Positions 22,665-26,760 of a stretch of 26,760 bases of DNA are shown piece after piece. Origin of the DNA: a bacterium (GTDB lineage Bacteria > Desulfobacterota > JAPLJL01); NCBI GenBank assembly GCA_028713675.1, contig JAQTNV010000046.1, positions 1 to 26,760 on the forward strand. Reading direction: 5' to 3'. The position numbers and the translations under genes are program-made. The stretch's first letter is position 1, and each line of letters opens with the position of its first letter. The notes under the pieces were generated by a model. It did no database searches. It was not told the origin of the DNA and saw only the letters and a list, made by a program, of their open reading frames with translations.

Positions 22665-22680
22665 TGCATAAATTTATGCA
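22665..22680. promoter_or_regulatory. 16-nt perfect palindrome upstream of mprF (candidate operator)
   Basis: TGCATAAATTTATGCA lies 68 nt upstream of the mprF ATG, in an AT-rich gap of 157 nt between mprF and the hydrolase gene. A T-rich spacer and several AT-rich hexamers surround it, but no full promoter could be assigned with confidence. Confidence 0.4.
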
Positions 22681-22754
22681 GTTCTTATTTATCGAGGATC
22701 ATTATTTTCTTTTTGGGGGGTGGGTCTGGTAAAACCAAAGGAAAAAATAAGGGA

Positions 22755-23546
22755 TCATTTCGAATTTTCCTTCACGAAATTCCCGATCCGTTCGAAATAC
22801 TCGTCTCCGGCCACCTGCCAGAGATCGTTGTGATCAGCCCCGGGGACGATGAAGATCTCTTTTTTGTCCGCCCCGGAATTTTCGTAAAGCTTTTCCCCCT
22901 CGCTGAGAGGGATGATCGAGTCATACTCGGCGTGGATAATAAAGGTGGGAACCCGGACCTGGCGGATCTTGGTTTTATTGGAAGCGGCTTCCAGTTTTTC
23001 TTTCAGCGGCTCATCCACAAAGAGATCGAAAAGATCGAAGAGCCGGAGGACCGTGTCCGCTCCCCCGCTCTCGATGATTAGTCCCCGGATCTGATCCTGG
23101 TAATGGAAAGCCAGTTCCGTGGCCGGGATGCTGCCCAGGGACCGGCCCATGATAAATATGTTCTTCGCAAAATTCCCTTCTTCCAGGATCTTCAGAAATC
23201 CCTGGAAAACCGGGTGGGCATCGCGGACCAGGCTGGTAACATTCGGAAAACCATCGCTCAATCCATAACCCCGGTAGTCCGCCACGAAAAGATTCATTCC
23301 TCTTTCATTAAAATAAGGAGCCACCCAGTCATAATCACCCACCGTTTCTCCATTCCCGTGGAAGTAAATGATTGAAGGCCAGTTAATATCCTTCCAATAA
23401 AAACGGCAGCCGATCCTGATGTCCTTCTCCACTTCTAGGTAATGGGTATCTCCGGCCGTGCTGATCCCCATATCCCTGCGGGGATAGAAAAGGAGCCGGA
23501 GAATTTCCGGCTGATCCAGAAAAGAAAGATCCATTTCATGCGACAT
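22755..23546 (-). CDS. alpha/beta hydrolase (ABHD13/17-like serine hydrolase)
   Basis: The 263-residue protein has the family's oxyanion motif IIYFHGNGETVGDY, the strand VADYRGYGLSDG, the nucleophile elbow GRSLGS (S136), the acid D209 in IIHAEYDSIIPLSEG and the histidine H239 in PGADHNDLW. The triad is complete. There is no signal peptide, so it probably acts in the cytoplasm; relatives are esterases, lipases or depalmitoylases. ATG 23546 has GAAGGG about 8 nt upstream; an in-frame ATG at 23534 is a weaker alternative. It is the gene upstream of mprF on the same strand, 157 nt away, so co-transcription with mprF-acvB is possible but not shown. Confidence 0.88.
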   Translation of the reverse strand: MSHEMDLSFLDQPEILRLLFYPRRDMGISTAGDTHYLEVEKDIRIGCRFYWKDINWPSIIYFHGNGETVGDYDWVAPYFNERGMNLFVADYRGYGLSDGFPNVTSLVRDAHPVFQGFLKILEEGNFAKNIFIMGRSLGSIPATELAFHYQDQIRGLIIESGGADTVLRLFDLFDLFVDEPLKEKLEAASNKTKIRQVRVPTFIIHAEYDSIIPLSEGEKLYENSGADKKEIFIVPGADHNDLWQVAGDEYFERIGNFVKENSK

Positions 23547-23734
23547 GGCTTTTTCCCTTCACATTGACAAAAGCGGTGGAAATACCCGGCAAAGGTAAAA
23601 CAATCGTGTTTGGAAAGTTAATGAAAATTCCGCAAAAAATTAAGAGGTAAATATCCGGGCATGCTTTCCGCCAGACAGAAAACCCGCGGGAACCAATGCC
23701 GGGGGGACGGAGAAAAGAAAGGAATCCGGTTTTC

Positions 23735-23911
23735 CTAGGGCTTTTCTTCCTGGGGTTTGTCGTTTTCCTCGACAAACTTCCGGATCTCGTCTATATGCTC
23801 GATGATCTTCTTGGCTTTGGTCAGGCCGAAGGAGAAAGGATATTTATCATCCTCGCCACTCTTGATCACCAGCATCGGCTTGCCCTTGAATTCAGATCTT
23901 TCTACGACCAT
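23735..23911 (-). CDS. small 58-residue conserved-looking protein, possibly PC4-like
   Basis: The protein MVVERSEFKGKPMLVIKSGEDDKYPFSFGLTKAKKIIEHIDEIRKFVEEN... looks compact: strand-turn-strand (SEFKGKPMLVIKSG), a PFSFG turn, then a long helix. The start ATG 23911 is very well supported by AGGAGG 8 nt upstream. The frame is open 153 nt further 5' but that part is AT-rich leader with a promoter inside it, so it is not coding. The SEFKGKP...-helix layout recalls the transcriptional coactivator p15/PC4 fold (single-stranded DNA or RNA binding), a weak resemblance only. It is divergent from lexA; its own promoter is at 23996-24023. Function unknown. Confidence 0.75.
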   Translation of the reverse strand: MVVERSEFKGKPMLVIKSGEDDKYPFSFGLTKAKKIIEHIDEIRKFVEENDKPQEEKP

Positions 23912-23995
23912 TTTTATATCCTCCTTTGTCCTCTCTGAGCAGACAATTGTATCAGAATAATATTTTTCTGCAATATAAATAATACTTTCTTTATC

Positions 23996-24023
23996 ATTAT
24001 CATATATTACCCCCCGCTGGCAA
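23996..24023 (-). promoter_or_regulatory. promoter of the 58-residue protein gene
   Basis: On the minus strand TTGCCA (24023-24018), a 16-nt spacer and GATAAT (24001-23996). The expected transcript start is near 23989, leaving a leader of about 78 nt before the ATG at 23911. The -35 lies 40 nt from the LexA-operator candidate. Confidence 0.6.
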
Positions 24024-24057
24024 TCTCTTTGTCCCATGCCTCTCTCCTGCCCGGCCC

Positions 24058-24085
24058 TTGACATCTAACATTTGTTAGATATAGA
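24058..24085 (+). promoter_or_regulatory. lexA promoter with an operator palindrome filling the spacer
   Basis: A perfect -35, TTGACA (24058-24063), and TATAGA (24080-24085) as -10 are separated by 16 nt. The spacer is nearly entirely the palindrome ATCTAACA-TT-TGTTAGAT (24063-24080). A repressor bound here would block RNA polymerase. The leader to the lexA ATG is about 110 nt. Confidence 0.65.
24063..24080. promoter_or_regulatory. candidate LexA operator (SOS box)
   Basis: An 18-bp perfect palindrome, ATCTAACATTTGTTAGAT, lies between the -35 and -10 of lexA. LexA proteins usually regulate their own gene through such a site, and the motif differs between phyla, so its sequence cannot be checked against a known consensus here. 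Confidence 0.6.
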
Positions 24086-24147
24086 CTCAAATAAAACAAA
24101 GTAGCCGGTAACAAGTCGCCAGTATCCGGTCGTAAAACAAACGATTA

Positions 24148-24182
24148 TCGACTTCGGACATCGGACTTAGGACTTAGGACTG
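24148..24182. repeat. heptamer array CGGACTT in the lexA leader
   Basis: Units TCGACTT, CGGACAT, CGGACTT, AGGACTT and AGGACTG, then GAAACTAAGGAG (the Shine-Dalgarno). The array ends 18 nt before the lexA start codon. Confidence 0.8.
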
Positions 24183-24200
24183 AAACTAAGGAGATAAACC

Positions 24201-24821
24201 ATGGAAAAACTTTCCCCGGTTCAGGAAAAGGTTTTGGAATTCATCCGGGAGCACCTCTCCCGGGAGGGAATCCCCCCCACGGTCCGGGAGATCGGAAAGT
24301 TCCTGGGAACCAAATCCTCCACCATTCACTTTCACCTGAAGGCCCTGGAAAGAAAAGGACACCTCCGGCGCGCCGCCGCCAAGGCCCGTTCCCTGCGGGT
24401 AATCGGGTTTAGAAAAGGCAGCGCCGAGATTCCGCTCCTGGGCCTGGTCCCGGCCGGCCCCCCGCTTCTCGCGGTTGAAAATATCGAGGAATATCTTCCC
24501 CTCGACCCGGACTTCTGGAAACTGAAAGCCGGAAGGCCCGGCAACCTCTTCGCCCTCCGGGTCAAAGGGAAAAGCATGATCGGGGACGGCATCCAGGACG
24601 GCGATATCGTCATCGTGCGGGAACAAGGACGGGTGGAGAACGGCGAGCTGACGGTGGCCCTGGTGGAGGGAGAAGCCACGGTAAAACGGTTCCGCCGGGA
24701 AGGGGAAAAAATCATCCTTCAGCCCTCCAACCCGGAGTTCTCACCCCTGGTCTACCGGTCCGGGGATCCCGAACTCCGGATCCTGGGAAAGGTGGTGGGG
24801 GTGGTCAGGAGATACCGATAA
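24201..24821 (+). CDS. lexA: LexA, SOS repressor and self-cleaving protease
   Basis: The 206-residue protein has the N-terminal winged-helix (about 1-65, with PTVREIGKFLGTKSSTIHFHLKALERKG as the DNA-reading helix-turn-helix) and a C-terminal S24 peptidase domain. The cleavage site is A85-G86 (VPAGPP), the catalytic serine is S125 in GKSMIGDGI and the lysine is K162 in ATVKRF. RecA-ssDNA filaments trigger self-cleavage, which releases the SOS regulon. The Shine-Dalgarno AAGGAG lies 8 nt before the ATG. The gene is preceded by its own palindrome-bearing promoter and is followed by the Y-family-like polymerase 102 nt downstream on the same strand. Confidence 0.95.
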   Translation: MEKLSPVQEKVLEFIREHLSREGIPPTVREIGKFLGTKSSTIHFHLKALERKGHLRRAAAKARSLRVIGFRKGSAEIPLLGLVPAGPPLLAVENIEEYLPLDPDFWKLKAGRPGNLFALRVKGKSMIGDGIQDGDIVIVREQGRVENGELTVALVEGEATVKRFRREGEKIILQPSNPEFSPLVYRSGDPELRILGKVVGVVRRYR

Positions 24822-24828
24822 GCAGAAA

Positions 24829-24916
24829 GTGAGTTGGAAAGTTAGTGAGTTAGAGGGTTGGCAAAAAATATAATCTTCTGAAACTAACTTACCAACTTTC
24901 CAACTTACCAACTCAC
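24829..24916. repeat. inverted octamer arrays between lexA and imuB
   Basis: The left arm is made of units GTTGGAAA, GTTAGTGA, GTTAGAGG and GTTGGCAA; the right arm (24880-24916) is ACTAACTT, ACCAACTT, TCCAACTT and ACCAACTC ACC. The two arms are nearly complementary and would fold into a long imperfect hairpin with an AT-rich loop. It could attenuate transcription into imuB or be an RNA-processing site. Confidence 0.7.
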
Positions 24917-24923
24917 CGATTTT

Positions 24924-26066
24924 ATGGAGCGGCAGATTTTTTTCCTGGATGTGATTTCGTTCTTCACCAGCGTGGAGGAACTGGCGGAGCCCGGCCTCCG
25001 GGGACGCCCGCTGGTGATCTCGCCCGGCGAAAACCGCAGTCTGGTGCTGGCGGCCTCGGCTCCGGCCCGGGAGAACGGGGTGGAACGGGGAATCACCCTG
25101 GCCCAGGCCCGGAGATTCTGCCCCGGGCTCCTGGTTATCCCCCCGAACGAATCCCTTTACCGCCGGGCCTCCGCGGCGGTCTTCCTGGCCCTGGCCCGTT
25201 TCAGCCCCACGATTGAGCCGGTCGGGCCCGGCCACGCCTACCTGGACATGACCGGCACCGGGCGGCTCCTCGGTTCCCCCGCGGACACCGCCCTCGCGCT
25301 CAGGCGGGAGCTGAAGAAATCGCTCCGCCTGGAAAGCACGATCGGCCTGGCCCCGAACAAGCTCCTATCCAACGCCGCCGCCCACTTCGCAAAACCCGAG
25401 GAAATCTTCGCGGTCCTCCCCGGCGAGGAAAAGAAATTCCTCGCCCCCCTGCCCCTCGATTTTCTCCCCGAGCTCCGGGAAGACGCCCCCGGGAAAGAAA
25501 CCCGGCGCCGGCTCCGCGAGTTCAACCTGAACCGGATCGGGGAGATCGCGGTCTTTCCCGCCTCCCTGCTGGGAATTCTCTTCGGGGGCTTCGGGCTCAT
25601 CCTCCTCGAGCGGGCCCAGGGAATTGATCCCCGGCCGGTCCATTCCCCGGAGAAGAAACCGGAATTGACCTTTACCGACATCCTGGCCGAGGACACCAAC
25701 GATTCCGACCTGGTCGAAACCCGCCTGCGCCTGCTCGCGCACCGGGCCGGTTTCGACCTCCGGAGAAAAAAGATCCAGGCCGGGATTCTGGCCCTCTCCC
25801 TCCGCTACGCGGATGAGCGGGAAACGCGGGAATGCCGAAGGTTCCCCATCCCCACCAACCACGATGCCGAGCTTTTCGCCGCCGGGAAGGAATTGCTGGC
25901 CCGCTCCCGGCGCACCCGGATCTCCAGCCTGGAAATCTCCCTCTCGGGGATCCGCCCCGCCCGGGAACAGGCCGAGCTTTTCCCCTCGCCCGCCCGGATC
26001 CTGGAGCCGGCCATCGACCGCATCCACGCGCGCTTTGGAGAGAACGCCATCCGGCAAGGGATCTGA
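24924..26066 (+). CDS. imuB: ImuB-like Y-family polymerase homologue, catalytically degenerate
   Basis: The 380-residue protein aligns with the Y-family DNA polymerase palm and little-finger domains (FFTSVEELAEPGLRGRPLVI; the finger region up to about 110; a C-terminal AIDRIHARFGENAIRQG). The first catalytic Asp is kept (D9 in FLDV) but the second motif, normally SIDEAxLD, reads VGPGHAYLD: the catalytic Asp and Glu are G103 and H104. This is the pattern of ImuB, a non-catalytic adaptor of SOS mutagenesis. EQAELF (348-353) resembles a beta-clamp-binding motif. It lies between lexA and a DnaE-type gene, which supports the mutasome assignment. ATG 24924 has no clear Shine-Dalgarno. Confidence 0.83.
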   Translation: MERQIFFLDVISFFTSVEELAEPGLRGRPLVISPGENRSLVLAASAPARENGVERGITLAQARRFCPGLLVIPPNESLYRRASAAVFLALARFSPTIEPVGPGHAYLDMTGTGRLLGSPADTALALRRELKKSLRLESTIGLAPNKLLSNAAAHFAKPEEIFAVLPGEEKKFLAPLPLDFLPELREDAPGKETRRRLREFNLNRIGEIAVFPASLLGILFGGFGLILLERAQGIDPRPVHSPEKKPELTFTDILAEDTNDSDLVETRLRLLAHRAGFDLRRKKIQAGILALSLRYADERETRECRRFPIPTNHDAELFAAGKELLARSRRTRISSLEISLSGIRPAREQAELFPSPARILEPAIDRIHARFGENAIRQGI

Positions 26067-26108
26067 GAGAAGTTGAAATAGAAAAGTTAAGTTAATCGAT
26101 TGCGGTTA

Positions 26109-26149
26109 CGCAGCTCGTTTCGGTTGAGTTTTACGGTTGCGGTTAAAAA
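26109..26149 (+). repeat. dispersed 40-nt repeat, copy 2
   Basis: It matches the minus strand of 8950-8911 (shared blocks CTCGTTTCGGTT and CGGTTGCGGTT). It lies upstream of the dnaE-type gene, in a 167-nt gap that is otherwise a loose inverted repeat of the same letters. Confidence 0.6.
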
Positions 26150-26233
26150 CCGAAGCACACAACCAAACCAACAGACGAAACTATCAGCGCAACCGAGCGA
26201 CGTACCCCGGTTAAATGATTATTTGGAATATTT

Positions 26234-26760
26234 ATGGCTTCCGATTTTGTCCATCTTAATGTTCATTCCCATTACTCCCTGGGCTGGGGGATAACCTCGC
26301 CCGAATCCCTGGCCGGGGCCGCCCGCTCCCGGGGCATGACCGCGCTGGCGCTGACCGACACCAACAACCTCTGCGGGGCCATCTATTTCCAGAAGGCCGC
26401 CCGGGAGCAGGGCCTCCGCCCCCTGATCGGGGCGGAGCTGCAGACCGAATCCGGGGGAAAGGAGCGGGCCCTGCTCCTGGTCAAGTCCTCGGAAGGATAC
26501 CGCGCCCTCTGCCGGATCATCACCGCCCGGCACCTGGACCCCGGCTTTTCCCTGGGGAAAAGCCTTTCCGAAGCCGAGGGGCTCTTTATCCTTTCCGACC
26601 ATCTCCCCCTGCTCCAGGACCTGCTCTCCGCCCGGGGTCCCGCCGGGCTCGGCGTCGAGTTCCGTCCCGGGGTCCCCCGCCGGCCGCTGCTGAAATTCGC
26701 CCGGGAAACCCGCCTGGACCCGGTCGCCACCAACAATGTCCATTTTCTCCAGACCCACGA
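26234..26760 (+). CDS. dnaE2: DnaE-type DNA polymerase III alpha, 5' end (probable error-prone DnaE2)
   Basis: The frame is open from ATG 26234 to the window end, giving 175 residues. It begins MASDFVHLNVHSHYSLGWG, the PHP domain opening of bacterial replicative alpha subunits, with the HxH metal motif, followed by RGMTALALTDTNNLCGAIYFQKAAREQGLRPLIGAELQ. Being directly after lexA and a degenerate ImuB-like gene, it is most likely the error-prone DnaE2 of an SOS cassette rather than the replicative DnaE1; the visible PHP part cannot separate the two. No strong Shine-Dalgarno is seen. The catalytic palm lies beyond the window. Confidence 0.85.
   Translation, partial: MASDFVHLNVHSHYSLGWGITSPESLAGAARSRGMTALALTDTNNLCGAIYFQKAAREQGLRPLIGAELQTESGGKERALLLVKSSEGYRALCRIITARHLDPGFSLGKSLSEAEGLFILSDHLPLLQDLLSARGPAGLGVEFRPGVPRRPLLKFARETRLDPVATNNVHFLQTH

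Noticed and set aside
23912-24064. N-terminal extension of the 58-residue protein by 51 residues
   Set aside because: A strong AGGAGG precedes the internal ATG, and a promoter lies within the putative extension.
24924-26066. Active DNA polymerase IV (DinB)
   Set aside because: The catalytic Asp-Glu pair is replaced by Gly-His.

Overview
The window is a 26.8 kb piece of a bacterial chromosome with dense, moderately GC-rich coding sequence. Most genes have Shine-Dalgarno sequences, and TTG and GTG starts are used alongside ATG. The gene set suggests an uncultured or poorly studied Gram-negative anaerobe: an SCP2-type thiolase with a DUF35 partner, paired DUF2148 iron-sulfur proteins, a lipoprotein, a barrel-like exported protein, MprF/AcvB and a LexA-ImuB-DnaE cassette. 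A Desulfobacterota-like or candidate-phylum origin is plausible but cannot be fixed from the sequence alone. No tRNA, rRNA, CRISPR, phage or IS transposase gene was seen.

Layout. 1-3618 (minus): an operon of two DUF2148 iron-sulfur proteins, a DUF35 zinc-ribbon/OB protein and a thiolase, leading into a gene cut by the window edge. A good sigma70-type promoter at 3685-3712 lies under a dyad. 3823-5244 (plus): CcdA-type membrane protein and a nitroreductase. 5440-5937 (minus): DUF4157-like HExxH protein. 6263-9399 (plus): threonine synthase, a cystathionine gamma-synthase-like enzyme and a hotdog thioesterase. 9604-11838 (minus): RNase R. 11974-13344 (plus): FAD-dependent desaturase/oxidase-like protein. 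13555-16503 (minus): HAD phosphatase, metallophosphoesterase lipoprotein and an exported barrel-like protein. 16733-18619 (plus): GlcF-like CCG-domain iron-sulfur protein and a DUF192 protein. 18630-22597 (minus): mprF-acvB, a lysyl-phosphatidylglycerol synthase/hydrolase pair. 22755-23911 (minus): alpha/beta hydrolase and a 58-residue protein. 24201-26760 (plus): lexA, a catalytically degenerate Y-family polymerase (ImuB-like) and the start of a DnaE-type polymerase, which together form an SOS mutasome cassette.

How genes work together. The threonine synthase/CGS pair covers the homoserine branch point. MprF and AcvB make and remove aminoacyl-phosphatidylglycerol. LexA probably controls itself, and possibly imuB-dnaE, through an 18-bp palindrome placed exactly between a -35 and a -10. 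The thiolase/DUF35 pair resembles known two-subunit thiolase complexes, while the two DUF2148 proteins beside it have no assigned function.

The most unusual content is between genes. A 25-nt hairpin module, GTAGGG-N6-N5-N6'-CC, occurs about 16 times. Its head is nearly constant, but its stem is different and almost always perfectly compensated; nine distinct intact stems are present. Several intergenic regions also carry degenerate tandem arrays of period 7 (some 6, 8 or 12), each with its own unit. Both kinds of element sit at gene ends: two module heads supply the TAG stop of a gene, one array begins inside a stop codon, and three proteins have C-terminal tails made of array sequence.
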